Shown piece by piece: positions 50,090 to 58,724 of a stretch of DNA of 64,000 nucleotides. Each line of letters opens with the position of its first letter. The stretch's first letter is position 1. This stretch comes from an uncultured Lachnospiraceae bacterium. Lineage in GTDB: Bacteria; Bacillota; Clostridia; Lachnospirales; Lachnospiraceae. Under the pieces are notes generated by a model, which was given only the letters and a program-made list of their open reading frames with translations, was not told the DNA's origin and did not search any database. Position numbers and translations under genes: made by a program. The stretch spans positions 62,001 to 126,000 of the forward strand of contig CALGVA010000073.1 of assembly GCA_937920345.1 (NCBI GenBank). Reading direction: 5' to 3'.

Positions 50090-51064
50090 ATGGCAAAGCA
50101 GATCAATACAATAGGTGTTCTGACAAGCGGCGGTGATGCGCCGGGCATGAATGCAGCGATCCGTGCGGTTGTCAGGAAGGCGCTTGCAAACGGCGTCAAT
50201 GTCAAGGGAATCAAGAAAGGCTATCGGGGTCTTTTGAACGAAGAGATTATAGATTTACAGAGATGGTCGGTGTCTGACACGATCCAGCAGGGCGGTACGA
50301 TTCTGGGTACTGCACGGTGTTCGGAGTTCCGGACGGAAGAAGGTCAGAAGAAAGGCGCGGATATCTGTCATAAACATGGAATCGACGGACTGGTGGTGAT
50401 CGGCGGCGATGGTTCTTATCGCGGTGCGCAGGCGCTTGCCAGACATGGTATTAATACAATAGGCATTCCGGGTACGATTGATCTGGACATTGCGTGTACG
50501 GAGTACACGATCGGCTTTGATACGGCGGTTAATACAGCCATGCAGGCGATCGATAAGATCAGGGATACTTCATCCTCTCATGAGCGCTGCAGTATCATAG
50601 AGGTAATGGGCAGAAATGCAGGTTATATCGCGCTGTGGTGCGGTGTTGCCAACGGTGCGGAAGATATCCTGCTGCCGGAGAAATACGATTATAACGAGCA
50701 GCAGATCATCAATAACATTATTGCCAGCAGGAAGCGGGGGAAAACGCACCATATCATCATCAATGCGGAAGGAATCGGACATTCCACTTCCATGGCGAGG
50801 CGTATCGAGGCGGCAACCGGCATGGAGACGAGAGCCACGATCTTAGGCTACATGCAAAGAGGCGGATCGCCGACCTGTAAAGACCGGTATTATGCTTCAA
50901 TCATGGGTGCGTATGCGGCAGATATTCTCTGTGAGGGTAAGACGAACAGAGTAGTCGGATACCAGCACGGTGAGTTCCTCGATTTTGATATCGAGGAAGC
51001 GTTGAATATGCAGAAGGATATTAAAGACTATCAATATGATGTGGCAAGGATTCTGGCAATGTAA
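50090..51064 (+). CDS. pfkA: ATP-dependent 6-phosphofructokinase
   Basis: A 324-residue glycolytic enzyme that phosphorylates fructose 6-phosphate. The start at 50090 (MAKQINTIGVLTSGGDAPGM) gives the normal N-terminus; in-frame ATGs at 50066 and 50078 are alternatives, and the ribosome binding site is poorly placed for all. The ATP-type loop is IGGDGSYRGA (no Asp as in pyrophosphate enzymes). Catalytic Asp131 and Asp133 lie in PGTIDLDIACTEYTIGFDTA; the residue between them is Leu where most enzymes have Asn. MGRNAGYIALW and ILGYMQRGGSPTCKDR are also as expected. Confidence 0.93.
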   Translation: MAKQINTIGVLTSGGDAPGMNAAIRAVVRKALANGVNVKGIKKGYRGLLNEEIIDLQRWSVSDTIQQGGTILGTARCSEFRTEEGQKKGADICHKHGIDGLVVIGGDGSYRGAQALARHGINTIGIPGTIDLDIACTEYTIGFDTAVNTAMQAIDKIRDTSSSHERCSIIEVMGRNAGYIALWCGVANGAEDILLPEKYDYNEQQIINNIIASRKRGKTHHIIINAEGIGHSTSMARRIEAATGMETRATILGYMQRGGSPTCKDRYYASIMGAYAADILCEGKTNRVVGYQHGEFLDFDIEEALNMQKDIKDYQYDVARILAM

Positions 51065-51122
51065 TAGCGTAAATTAAAAGATCATTCCAAGGCATTCTCC
51101 CGGATAAACTTGTTTGGCTTTG

Positions 51123-51149
51123 GATTCCGGGATGCCGCGAAGCGGAATC
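51123..51149 (+). repeat. TTCCGGGA...AGCGGAATC hairpin, copy 1
   Basis: GATTCCG (51123-51129) pairs with CGGAATC (51143-51149) and the loop includes GCCGCGAAG. The flanking text TTCCGGGA, AGCGGAATC and TGAAGG recurs at 57644-57667, between argF and birA. The rest of the gap 51065-51367 holds the terminator at 51179 and no gene. Confidence 0.55.
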
Positions 51150-51178
51150 ATGAAGGCTAAGGTGAAAAGAAATGGCTG

Positions 51179-51213
51179 TTCCCCGCAGATGGATAATTTG
51201 CGGGGAATTATTG
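51179..51213 (+). terminator. Terminator of pfkA
   Basis: TTCCCCGCA (51179-51187) pairs perfectly with TGCGGGGAA (51199-51207), followed by a short T-rich stretch. Confidence 0.7.
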
Positions 51214-51367
51214 TGTTAAATTATGATTTAACTCCTTTGTTGCCGTTGTTTTCGGCAATGCGGCATGAATTTATAAAATAACATGTGTTTAATAAACTGC
51301 ATAAACAAATGCGTGTGCAGATTCGTATATAAATATTAAGTGTTATACAATATACAGGAGAAACGAT

Positions 51368-52225
51368 ATGATTACGAGTTTTAACAATAAGGCCGTCAGA
51401 GACGTGATGCAGCTGAACCAGAAGGCAAAGGCACGCAATAAACAAGGCGTATTCGTGGCGGAGGGCGTTAAGATGTTTGCGGAGGCTCCGACGGACCGGA
51501 TCGAGAAGGTCTATATCGCGCAGCGGATGGAAGGGAAACTGCAGGAACAGTACGCGGATAAACTGGGCCGGCTCTCCTGTGAAATTGTGGCGGATGAGAT
51601 TTTTGATAAGATGGCGGACACGAAGACGCCCCAGGGCGTACTCTGTCTGGTCAGGCAGTTTCATTATAATATGGAGGATATGCTTGCCGGTAAATATCGC
51701 AGGAGCGTAGGCGGGAAGCATATCGTCATTAATTCATCTGCTGTGTCGGAACATGGCAATAAGAATCAAATGTTATTTATTGTGCTGGAGGATATGCAGG
51801 ACCCCGGCAATCTGGGAACGGTGTTCCGCACCGGAGAGGGAGCGGGGGTGGACGGTATTATCATGAGCAGCCGTACGGCGGATGTGTATAATCCGAAGAC
51901 GATCCGTTCCACGATGGGATCGGTCTATCGTGTGCCCTTTCTCTATGCAGAGGATCTGTGCGGGGCGATCCGCGCGATGCAGAAACGGGACATCAATGTT
52001 TATGCGGCGCATTTAAAGAAAAGCAAGCGTTATGATACTTATGATTATTGCGCCGGCACGGCATTTCTGATTGGAAATGAAAGTGCGGGATTAAGCGGGG
52101 AGACAGCACAGTGTGCCGATGCGTATCTTAAGATTCCCATGGAAGGACAGGTGGAATCGCTGAATGCGGCGGTTGCATCTTCGATTCTGCTGTATGAAGC
52201 TTACAGGCAGAGAAGCAGCAGGTAA
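51368..52225 (+). CDS. TrmH/SpoU family RNA 2'-O-methyltransferase
   Basis: A 285-residue enzyme of the knotted SPOUT class that methylates ribose in rRNA or tRNA using SAM. An N-terminal substrate-binding domain (ARNKQGVFVAEGVKMFAEAP) precedes the knot with motif 1 (DPGNLGTVFRTGEGAGVDGI), motif 2 (FLIGNESAGLS) and motif 3 (IPMEGQVESLNAAVASSILL). ACAGGAGAAACGAT precedes the ATG. The exact target nucleotide is not known; the N-terminal domain is nearer the 23S rRNA type. Confidence 0.88.
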   Translation: MITSFNNKAVRDVMQLNQKAKARNKQGVFVAEGVKMFAEAPTDRIEKVYIAQRMEGKLQEQYADKLGRLSCEIVADEIFDKMADTKTPQGVLCLVRQFHYNMEDMLAGKYRRSVGGKHIVINSSAVSEHGNKNQMLFIVLEDMQDPGNLGTVFRTGEGAGVDGIIMSSRTADVYNPKTIRSTMGSVYRVPFLYAEDLCGAIRAMQKRDINVYAAHLKKSKRYDTYDYCAGTAFLIGNESAGLSGETAQCADAYLKIPMEGQVESLNAAVASSILLYEAYRQRSSR

Positions 52226-52624
52226 CGGAACGGGTGTAATTAATAAGGCAACGATGGGAACAGGGTGTCTTTAAATGCGCCGTGCACATGTGCTAAAACA
52301 AGATTTAATATATTGAATACGTGGGAATGGGCGAAAAAAATGCGAGCACAATAAAGGAAAAAGCTGCAAGAAAAAGAACATATCGCACGTAATTATATTC
52401 CGTTTCCTGTATGCCTGAAAAGTGGTTTGTAAACCGGCGGCTTTTGATTAAATCCTGATATAATGATTTGTTGATGGCGGATTTTATCTGGTGTGAAGCA
52501 AAACAGACCAATTTTTGTTTTTTAAACAAGGGGAAAATACATTTTTTAAATAACACGATTGATTAATTGATGGAAAGTAACTATTGGAAAATTTATATTA
52601 TAAGATTATAAGACGGAGGAAAAT
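52226..52624. other. AT-rich intergenic region before proC
   Basis: 399 bp without a supported gene. A minus-strand frame of 83 codons at 52305-52556 has no ribosome binding site and poor composition. An extended -10 element lies at 52456-52464. Confidence 0.5.
52456..52464 (+). promoter_or_regulatory. Extended -10 promoter of proC
   Basis: TGATATAAT with a perfect TATAAT at 52459-52464, about 160 bases before proC. No clear -35. Confidence 0.5.
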
Positions 52625-53419
52625 ATGAAAATCGGTTTTATCGGATTGGGAAACATGGCAAAGGCGATGATCGGCGGAATGCTGCAGAATCAGATTGTGA
52701 AGGCGGGGGATATCATCGGGACAGCCAGGACACGGGAAACGAGGGAATCCATGCAGGAGGCATTCGGTATAGAAGTCAGGGAGACGAATGCGGCGGTTGC
52801 AAGGGAAACAGATGTTATCATTCTGGCTGTCAAGCCGCAGTTTCTGCAGGAGGTGATCGGAGAAATCCGTGATGAAGTAACACTTGGTAAACTGGTGATC
52901 AGCATTGCGGCAGGCAAGTCCCTCGCATGGATTGAAGAGGCATTCGGCAAAGAGATCAGGCTGGTCCGGTGTATGCCCAATACTCCTGCACTGGTCGGCG
53001 CGGGATGTACAGGTGTCTGTGTCAATGCACAGGTTGATCAGGAGCAAACAGATTACAGTATTCGGCTTATGGAGAGTTTCGGCAGGGCGAGCCTCGTACC
53101 GGAGCATCTGATGGATGCCGTAGGGGCTGTCAGCGGCAGTTCACCGGCGTATGTATTTATGTTTATAGAGGCCATGGCAGATGCGGCGGTGGCGGCCGGT
53201 ATGCCAAGGAAGCAGGCGTATGAATTTGCGGCACAGGCAGTGTACGGCTCGGCGAAGCTCGTACTGGAGAGCGGTATGCATCCTGCGCAGCTGAAAGACA
53301 TGGTATGCTCACCGGCGGGTACGACGATACAGGGTGTCCGGGTGCTGGAGGAGAAAGGTATGCGCGGCGCAGTCATTGACGCACTGACGGCGACGGTGGA
53401 GCAGTCGAAAAAATTGTGA
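52625..53419 (+). CDS. proC: Pyrroline-5-carboxylate reductase
   Basis: A 264-residue enzyme for the last step of proline synthesis. The Rossmann loop is GFIGLGNMAKAMIGGML (residues 4-20), followed by VIILAVKPQF, SIAAGKSLAWIE, VRCMPNTPALVGAGCTGV and the signature region AVSGSSPAYVFMFIEAMADA with MVCSPAGTTIQGVRVLEE. ACGGAGGAAAAT precedes the ATG. The length is normal. It stands alone. Confidence 0.95.
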   Translation: MKIGFIGLGNMAKAMIGGMLQNQIVKAGDIIGTARTRETRESMQEAFGIEVRETNAAVARETDVIILAVKPQFLQEVIGEIRDEVTLGKLVISIAAGKSLAWIEEAFGKEIRLVRCMPNTPALVGAGCTGVCVNAQVDQEQTDYSIRLMESFGRASLVPEHLMDAVGAVSGSSPAYVFMFIEAMADAAVAAGMPRKQAYEFAAQAVYGSAKLVLESGMHPAQLKDMVCSPAGTTIQGVRVLEEKGMRGAVIDALTATVEQSKKL

Positions 53420-53498
53420 TGGCGAAGCGGCTGACATACTATATATAGAAGAAACCCGACACAAGAACAGGAATGAAAATAAGACAGGCAGCATAAAC

Positions 53499-53527
53499 TT
53501 GACAAAGAAAAGGTGTTTTGCTAAAAT
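53499..53527 (+). promoter_or_regulatory. Strong sigma-A promoter of the SH3/SleB gene
   Basis: Perfect TTGACA (53499-53504), 17 bp, TAAAAT (53522-53527), 86 bases before the start. Confidence 0.75.
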
Positions 53528-53612
53528 TATCCATACTTTAAGAGTTAACAATTTCGTAATATTTTAGTATTATGATAGTAACAATTTGGGGAAATGATGG
53601 AGGATTATGTTT

Positions 53613-54692
53613 ATGCCAAGAAGCAGAAGGACATTTATTCTGTTTGCCGGTCTTATTCTTTGTCTGGGGTTATGGGGAGCGTGCCGTCAGGATGCGGCGG
53701 CTTCCAACAAGAAGGAGTATTTGGACTCTTTAAGCGTAGGGATTTCACAGATCATCGATCCGACGACGGGAATAGCCGGCGAGCGTGCTGTGCAAGAACT
53801 GACAGAAATGTCAGAATCCAGAGACACGCAGGCGGATGAAGAATCTGATCTGGTAATGGTCGATGTACAGGTAGCCATGAATGTAAGGGCAGAAGCGAGC
53901 GAGGACTCTGACAAGGTCGGCGTGTTGTACAAGGACTGCGGCGGCAGAATCTTAGAGCGCAAGGACGGCTGGACGAGACTTAAGAGCGGCGACCTGGTCG
54001 GCTGGGCAAGCGATGAATATCTTTTGTTCGGAGAAGAGGCGGAGAAGATGGCGGATGATGTGGGGAATCTGATCGTTACGATCGAGACGGAACTGCTGCG
54101 CGTGCGTACTGATCCGAATACGGAAGCAGAGGCGGTCGGACTGCTGACGAGTGATGATGAACTGGAGATCATCGAATTTATTGATGATGCCTGGATCAGC
54201 GTAGACTATGGCGGAGAGACGTGCTATGTGTCCTCGGAGTATGTGGATGTTGATTTCCATATTGATGAAGGTGAGACACTGGCGGCAATCAAGAAGCGGG
54301 AAGAGGAAGAGCGTCAGGCCAAGCTGACGGCCAATCAGGGCGCAGTCGTAGTAGGCGGCGACGATCTCAGACTGCTGGCGGCCCTGATCCACTGTGAAGC
54401 GGGCAGCGAGACCTATAACGGTAAGCTGGCGGTGGGAGCTGTTGTTATGAACCGTGTCAGAAGCGGGGCATATCCGAATACAATATCGGGCGTTATATTT
54501 GCTTCCGGACAGTTTACACCGGCACTCAACGGTAAAGTGGCGAGAGTTTACACAAACGGTAATATTGCGCCGGGATGCTATGAGGCCGCACAGGCGGCGA
54601 TCAATGGAGAGACGAATGTGGGCGGAGCAACGCACTTTAGAAGAGCGGGCAACCATGACGGTCTGTTGATCGATAATCAGGTATTCTGGTAA
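53613..54692 (+). CDS. SH3-domain cell wall hydrolase (SleB/CwlJ type)
   Basis: A 359-residue exported enzyme. Start at 53613 (MPRSRRTFI) with GGAGG nine bases upstream; ATG at 53607 is closer to the site. The signal segment ILFAGLILCLGLWGA is followed by two bacterial SH3-like repeats (MNVRAEASEDSDKVGVLYKD and LLRVRTDPNTEAEAVGLLTS). The C-terminal hydrolase-2 domain has its catalytic Glu in ALIHCEAGSETYNGKLAVGA and AVVMNRVRSG. Such domains cut peptidoglycan glycan strands, first known from spore germination. The SH3 repeats should bind wall peptides. A strong hairpin terminator follows. Confidence 0.88.
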   Translation: MPRSRRTFILFAGLILCLGLWGACRQDAAASNKKEYLDSLSVGISQIIDPTTGIAGERAVQELTEMSESRDTQADEESDLVMVDVQVAMNVRAEASEDSDKVGVLYKDCGGRILERKDGWTRLKSGDLVGWASDEYLLFGEEAEKMADDVGNLIVTIETELLRVRTDPNTEAEAVGLLTSDDELEIIEFIDDAWISVDYGGETCYVSSEYVDVDFHIDEGETLAAIKKREEEERQAKLTANQGAVVVGGDDLRLLAALIHCEAGSETYNGKLAVGAVVMNRVRSGAYPNTISGVIFASGQFTPALNGKVARVYTNGNIAPGCYEAAQAAINGETNVGGATHFRRAGNHDGLLIDNQVFW

Positions 54693-54699
54693 GCGGACA

Positions 54700-54750
54700 T
54701 TCAGTGCTGCCGGGGCTGCGTAATGCGTAGTCCCGGCAGCACTGAATTAT
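54700..54750 (+). terminator. Terminator of the SH3/SleB gene
   Basis: TTCAGTGCTGCCGGG (54700-54714) is the perfect 15-bp reverse complement of 54732-54746. The T-run after it is short (TTATAT), so it may also be a processing hairpin. Confidence 0.6.
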
Positions 54751-54932
54751 ATCATGGCGAATCGCGGGTAACAGTTCAGCCTTGCGCTATTCCGCGAGTA
54801 AAATCGCTCTGTATGCGATTTTATGAGTTGTGAAAGCGCCAAAATGCGACTTTGGAGCATTTTGTGTGCATCAGGAGTGACAGTGAAGCCGAAGGCTGAA
54901 CTGATACAATTGCGGAGTGTTTCGCCATGATA
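54750..54932. repeat. Nested inverted-repeat element, 183 bp
   Basis: Outer perfect 12-bp arms TATCATGGCGAA (54750-54761) and TTCGCCATGATA (54921-54932). Inside are second perfect 12-bp arms CAGTTCAGCCTT (54772-54783) and AAGGCTGAACTG (54892-54903). Within those are two hairpins, TAAAATCGC/GCGATTTTA (54799-54823) and CAAAATGC/GCATTTTG (54840-54864). No coding frame and no flanking target duplication is seen. It ends five bases before the next promoter. Confidence 0.9.
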
Positions 54933-54936
54933 GAAC

Positions 54937-54965
54937 TTGCCAGATGTAACATATTATAGTAAAAT
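54937..54965 (+). promoter_or_regulatory. Promoter of the NfeD-SPFH operon
   Basis: TTGCCA, a 17-bp spacer and TAAAAT, about 70 bases before the NfeD gene. Confidence 0.6.
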
Positions 54966-55033
54966 ACTGTGTAGTTGTTAATAATATTATGAAGAAGCCG
55001 TGCAGATTTCAGAGTAAAGGAGTGTGAGTGGAT

Positions 55034-55498
55034 ATGGACATAGGCACTATGACCAATTTAAGCATGACCGTATTCTGGCTGGTTATCCTCGTAGTACTGG
55101 TTGTCATAGAGCTGCTTACGATGGGGCTCACAACTGTCTGGTTTGCGGGCGGAGCGCTGGTGGCTACGGTCGCTGCCCTGTTACATGCACCGTTTTCATT
55201 ACAGATTATTCTTTTCCTGATCGTATCGGTACTGCTGTTGTTTTTTACAAGACCCCTCGCGGTCAAGTATTTTAACAAGGACAGAGTCAGAACCAACGCC
55301 GAGAGTCTGGTGGGACGTCAGGCGATCGTGATCAGTGAGATCGATAACCTTCAGGGAATCGGACAGGTCAATGTGGGCGGTATGGAGTGGTCTGCCAGAA
55401 CAAGAACAGACGGTATCAGACTGCCCGTCGGCACAGTGACAACCGTATTGGCAATCAATGGTGTCAAATTAATCGTAGAAGAGAGAAAAGAGGTTTAA
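55034..55498 (+). CDS. NfeD family membrane protein
   Basis: A 154-residue protein with three to four membrane segments (TVFWLVILVVLVVIELLTMG and LVATVAALLHAPFSLQIILF) and a C-terminal OB-fold (SLVGRQAIVISEIDNLQGIG, then RTRTDGIRLPVGTVTTVLAI). ATG at 55034 is chosen; GTG at 55028 fits the AAAGGAG site equally well. NfeD proteins bind SPFH partners and often act with them in membrane quality control. Here the SPFH gene starts three bases after this stop, a classic NfeD-stomatin operon. Confidence 0.88.
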   Translation: MDIGTMTNLSMTVFWLVILVVLVVIELLTMGLTTVWFAGGALVATVAALLHAPFSLQIILFLIVSVLLLFFTRPLAVKYFNKDRVRTNAESLVGRQAIVISEIDNLQGIGQVNVGGMEWSARTRTDGIRLPVGTVTTVLAINGVKLIVEERKEV

Positions 55499-55500
55499 GA

Positions 55501-56421
55501 ATGGGTGGAATTATTGCGTTAGTCGTTGTTTTGATCTTAGTAGGGCTGATTCTGATATCCTGTATCAAGATCGTTCCGCAGGCACATGCCTATGTTGTGG
55601 AGAGACTCGGCGCTTATCAGCAGACGTGGTCCGTAGGTCTGCATCTCAAGGTGCCTTTCCTGGATAAGGTGGCTAAGAGAGTCGTATTAAAAGAGCAGGT
55701 TGTGGATTTTGCGCCGCAGCCGGTGATCACCAAGGATAATGTAACGATGAGAATAGACACGGTCGTATTCTTCCAGATTACAGATCCGAAGCTGTTTGCA
55801 TACGGTGTGGAGAATCCGATCATGGCGATCGAGAATCTGACCGCCACGACGCTGCGTAATATTATCGGTGAGATGGAGCTGGATCAGACACTGACTTCGA
55901 GAGAAGTGATCAACACGAAGATGAGAGCATCGCTCGATATTGCGACAGACCCCTGGGGTATTAAAGTAAACCGGGTTGAACTTAAGAATATCATCCCTCC
56001 GGCAGCCATTCAGGATGCCATGGAGAAGCAGATGAAAGCAGAGCGTGAGCGTCGTGAAGCGATTCTTCGCGCCGAAGGTGAGAAGAAGTCCACCGTCCTG
56101 GTTGCGGAAGGTAAGAAAGAATCCGCGATCCTGGAGGCCGAGGCTGAGAAACAGTCCGCAATTCTTCGTGCGGAAGCACAGAAGGAGAAAATGATTCGTG
56201 AGGCGGAAGGTGAGGCGGAAGCGATCCTTAAGGTACAGCAGGCTACCGCAGACGGTATCCGTATGATCCGCGAGGCGGGTGCAGATGAGTCCGTGCTGAA
56301 GATCAAGAGTCTGGAAGCTTTTGAGAAGGCAGCGGACGGGCAGGCCACCAAGATCATTATTCCTTCCGAGATTCAGGGACTGGCAGGACTTGCTTCCTCC
56401 ATAAAGGAAGTATGGAAATAG
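55501..56421 (+). CDS. Stomatin-like SPFH/Band 7 protein (QmcA type)
   Basis: A 306-residue membrane protein, start at 55501 (MGGIIALVVV) after AAAGAGGTTTAAGA. One N-terminal membrane anchor (LVVVLILVGLILISCIKIVP) leads into the SPFH domain: QAHAYVVERLGAYQQTWSVG, LKEQVVDFAPQPVITKDNVT, then ATTLRNIIGEMELDQTLTSR. A long Glu/Ala coiled coil follows (REAILRAEGEKKSTVLVAEG and onward), ending EIQGLAGLASSIKEVWK. It forms a membrane scaffold with NfeD. It differs clearly from the SPFH protein at 822, which lacks this tail and NfeD. Confidence 0.92.
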   Translation: MGGIIALVVVLILVGLILISCIKIVPQAHAYVVERLGAYQQTWSVGLHLKVPFLDKVAKRVVLKEQVVDFAPQPVITKDNVTMRIDTVVFFQITDPKLFAYGVENPIMAIENLTATTLRNIIGEMELDQTLTSREVINTKMRASLDIATDPWGIKVNRVELKNIIPPAAIQDAMEKQMKAERERREAILRAEGEKKSTVLVAEGKKESAILEAEAEKQSAILRAEAQKEKMIREAEGEAEAILKVQQATADGIRMIREAGADESVLKIKSLEAFEKAADGQATKIIIPSEIQGLAGLASSIKEVWK

Positions 56422-56502
56422 ATTGAAGCGCCCTGTCTGTCTTCGGGTTATGAGATTCCAGAGAGCGGAATATGGGGCTGCGCAGTTATATAACGCTGAT
56501 TG

Positions 56503-56540
56503 CTGTGGGATGGTTCTGCGGAGCCGTCCCATAGTTTGTT
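56503..56540 (+). terminator. Terminator of the NfeD-SPFH operon
   Basis: A 14-bp stem, CTGTGGGATGGTTC with GAGCCGTCCCATAG, fully paired with some G-U pairs around the loop TGCG, then TTTGTT. Confidence 0.82.
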
Positions 56541-56641
56541 GCATTACAATATACAGCCACAGCGGTACACGATATCGATACAGGCGGTCATGATATCCTG
56601 CATGGGTGTGGAGCCGATTGTGCGCAGAAAAGAGGGACATT

Positions 56642-57640
56642 ATGAATTTAACAGGAAGACATTTTCTAAAGCTTCTGGATTTTACGCCGGAGGAAATTAC
56701 ATACATGCTGGATGTGGCGGCAGACCTGAAGGATAAAAAGAAGAAGGGCATTGCCGTCGATATTCACCGCGGCAAGAATGTGGCGCTGATCTTCGAGAAG
56801 ACAAGCACCAGAACACGTTGCTCTTTTGAAGTGGCGGCACATGATCTGGGGCTGGGTACGACTTATCTGGACCCTTCGGGATCGCAGATCGGTAAGAAGG
56901 AGAGCATAGCGGATACCGCGCGGGTGCTGGGACGCATGTTTGAGGGGATCGAGTACCGCGGTTTCGGGCAGGAGATCGTAGAGGAACTGGCGAAATATGC
57001 CGGTGTGCCGGTGTGGAACGGTCTGACGAATGAGTTTCATCCGACACAGATGCTGGCGGATCTGCTGACCATCAGAGAGCATTTCGGGCATCTGCAGGGC
57101 ATCAGGCTGACGTATATGGGTGACGCCCGCTATAATATGGGCAATTCTCTTATGGTGGCGTGTGCCAAGATGGGCATGCACTTTACGGCGTGTACGACGA
57201 AAACATATTTTCCGGAAGCGGAACTGGTGCGCACCTGCGAGGAGATCGCGGCTAAGACAGGCGGCAGCATTACGCTGACAGAGGACGTGGCGGCGGGCGC
57301 CGGCGGTGCGGACGTGGTCTATACGGACGTCTGGGTGTCCATGGGAGAGCCTGAGGAAGTGTGGAACAGCAGACTGCATGATTTGATGCCCTATCAGGTG
57401 AACCGTCAGGTGATGGAGTATGCGGGAGCGGATGCGGTCTTCATGCACTGTCTGCCGGCATTTCATGATCTGCAGACCGGAGTCGGCCGACAGATCCATG
57501 AGAAATACGGCATAAGCGAGATGGAAGTGACGGACGAGGTCTTTGAATCGGCGCAGTCCATAGTGTTCGAGGAAGCGGAAAACCGTATGCATACGATCAA
57601 GGCTGTGATGGCGGTGACGCTGGGAGCATACGAAGTTTGA
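56642..57640 (+). CDS. argF: Ornithine carbamoyltransferase
   Basis: A 332-residue enzyme joining ornithine and carbamoyl phosphate to make citrulline. The start at 56642 (MNLTGRHFLKLLDFTPEEI) follows AGAGGGACATT. The carbamoyl phosphate site is EKTSTRTRCSFEVAA (residues 52-66) and MFEGIEYRG; HPTQMLADLLTIREHFG and the ornithine site near DVWVSMGE and FMHCLPAFHD are intact. It could serve arginine synthesis or, with other genes, breakdown; no arginine-deiminase genes are adjacent, so synthesis is more likely. It is followed by birA after a small hairpin. Confidence 0.94.
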   Translation: MNLTGRHFLKLLDFTPEEITYMLDVAADLKDKKKKGIAVDIHRGKNVALIFEKTSTRTRCSFEVAAHDLGLGTTYLDPSGSQIGKKESIADTARVLGRMFEGIEYRGFGQEIVEELAKYAGVPVWNGLTNEFHPTQMLADLLTIREHFGHLQGIRLTYMGDARYNMGNSLMVACAKMGMHFTACTTKTYFPEAELVRTCEEIAAKTGGSITLTEDVAAGAGGADVVYTDVWVSMGEPEEVWNSRLHDLMPYQVNRQVMEYAGADAVFMHCLPAFHDLQTGVGRQIHEKYGISEMEVTDEVFESAQSIVFEEAENRMHTIKAVMAVTLGAYEV

Positions 57641-57643
57641 GGT

Positions 57644-57667
57644 TCCGGGAAGCGGAATCCTGAAGGT
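57644..57667 (+). repeat. TTCCGGGA...AGCGGAATC hairpin, copy 2
   Basis: Shares TTCCGGGA, AGCGGAATC and TGAAGG in the same order as the copy at 51123, minus eight loop bases. The following CCTGA-AGG-TCAGG mini-hairpin overlaps the possible ribosome binding site of birA. Confidence 0.5.
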
Positions 57668-57677
57668 CAGGTTGCAT

Positions 57678-58697
57678 ATGAAAACAGATAAGACAGATAT
57701 TTTGGCATTACTCAGAAACAGTGGAGATTACGTGTCAGGGCAGCAGTTGTGCGACCGTTTCGGCGTGACAAGAACGGCGGTCTGGAAGGTGATCAATCAG
57801 CTTAAGGAAGAGGGCTATGAGATCGAATCGGTTTCCGGCAGAGGTTACCGACTGGCGGAAGAGCCCGGGGACATCCTGTCAGAGAGCGAGATTGTCAGCA
57901 GGCTGCACACGAAATGGGCGGGCAGGAAAGTGTATTATCATGATGTGACGGGCTCCACCAACAATGATGCGAAGCGCTGCGGCGAGGAGGGTGATCCTCA
58001 CGGTACCGTGGTGGTGGCGGATATTCAGAACGCTGGCAAGGGACGCCGCGGCAGAGGATGGCAGACACTGTCCGGAACCGCGCTTGCTTTTACCATATTG
58101 CTGCGGCCGGAGTTTGCACCGGACAGGGCTTCCATGATCACGCTCGTGATGGCGCTCAGCGTGGCAGAGGCAGTGGAAGAGGTTCTGGCAGACGCAGAGG
58201 AGGCTGTGACAACCATTAAGTGGCCGAATGACATCGTGTTGAATAGGAAGAAAATATGCGGCATGCTGACGGAAATGACAATGACGCCGGAAATGGACGA
58301 GATCCAGTATGTTGTGGTCGGTGCGGGTGTCAATGTGAATAATGCAGTGCCGGAAGAGTTTCAGGAAGAGATCCGGAAGACGGCTACTTCCCTTAAGATC
58401 GAGACGGGGCGTCATATCAGCAGAGCAGGACTGCTTGAAAAAGTGCTCCTCAGATTTGAAGATAACTATGCTGTGTTCCTGGAGACGCTGGACATGTCGC
58501 GGCTGCGGGAGGCTTATGAGCATCATCTGCAGGGCATTGGAGGCGAGGTCAGGGTGCTCGATCCTGCCGGGGAGTACACAGGGATATCCCACGGCATCGA
58601 TGATAGGGGCGAGTTGATTGTCGAGAAGGAAAATGGAGAAAAAGTACTTGTCTACGCCGGAGAAGTATCGGTGCGCGGGCTGTACGGGTATGTATAA
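57678..58697 (+). CDS. birA: Biotin-protein ligase and biotin operon repressor
   Basis: A 339-residue bifunctional protein, start at 57678 (MKTDKTDILALLRNSG) with AGG seven bases upstream. An N-terminal helix-turn-helix (SGQQLCDRFGVTRTAVWKVI) is followed by the ligase core: GSTNNDAKRC, the biotinyl-AMP loop KGRRGRGWQT, TIKWPNDIVLNRKKICGMLT and a C-terminal SH3-like domain. It attaches biotin to carboxylases and can repress biotin genes when charged. No biotin gene is in the window. Confidence 0.93.
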   Translation: MKTDKTDILALLRNSGDYVSGQQLCDRFGVTRTAVWKVINQLKEEGYEIESVSGRGYRLAEEPGDILSESEIVSRLHTKWAGRKVYYHDVTGSTNNDAKRCGEEGDPHGTVVVADIQNAGKGRRGRGWQTLSGTALAFTILLRPEFAPDRASMITLVMALSVAEAVEEVLADAEEAVTTIKWPNDIVLNRKKICGMLTEMTMTPEMDEIQYVVVGAGVNVNNAVPEEFQEEIRKTATSLKIETGRHISRAGLLEKVLLRFEDNYAVFLETLDMSRLREAYEHHLQGIGGEVRVLDPAGEYTGISHGIDDRGELIVEKENGEKVLVYAGEVSVRGLYGYV

Positions 58698-58724
58698 AAC
58701 ATGTAACAGAGGAGTCATAAGCAG

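Noticed and set aside
52305..52556. Minus-strand frame of 83 codons before proC
   Set aside because: GTG start without a ribosome binding site, AT-rich composition and no family resemblance.
54750..54932. Classical miniature transposon
   Set aside because: The terminal arms fit, but no flanking target duplication is visible and the nested inner arms are not typical, so only a descriptive repeat call is made.
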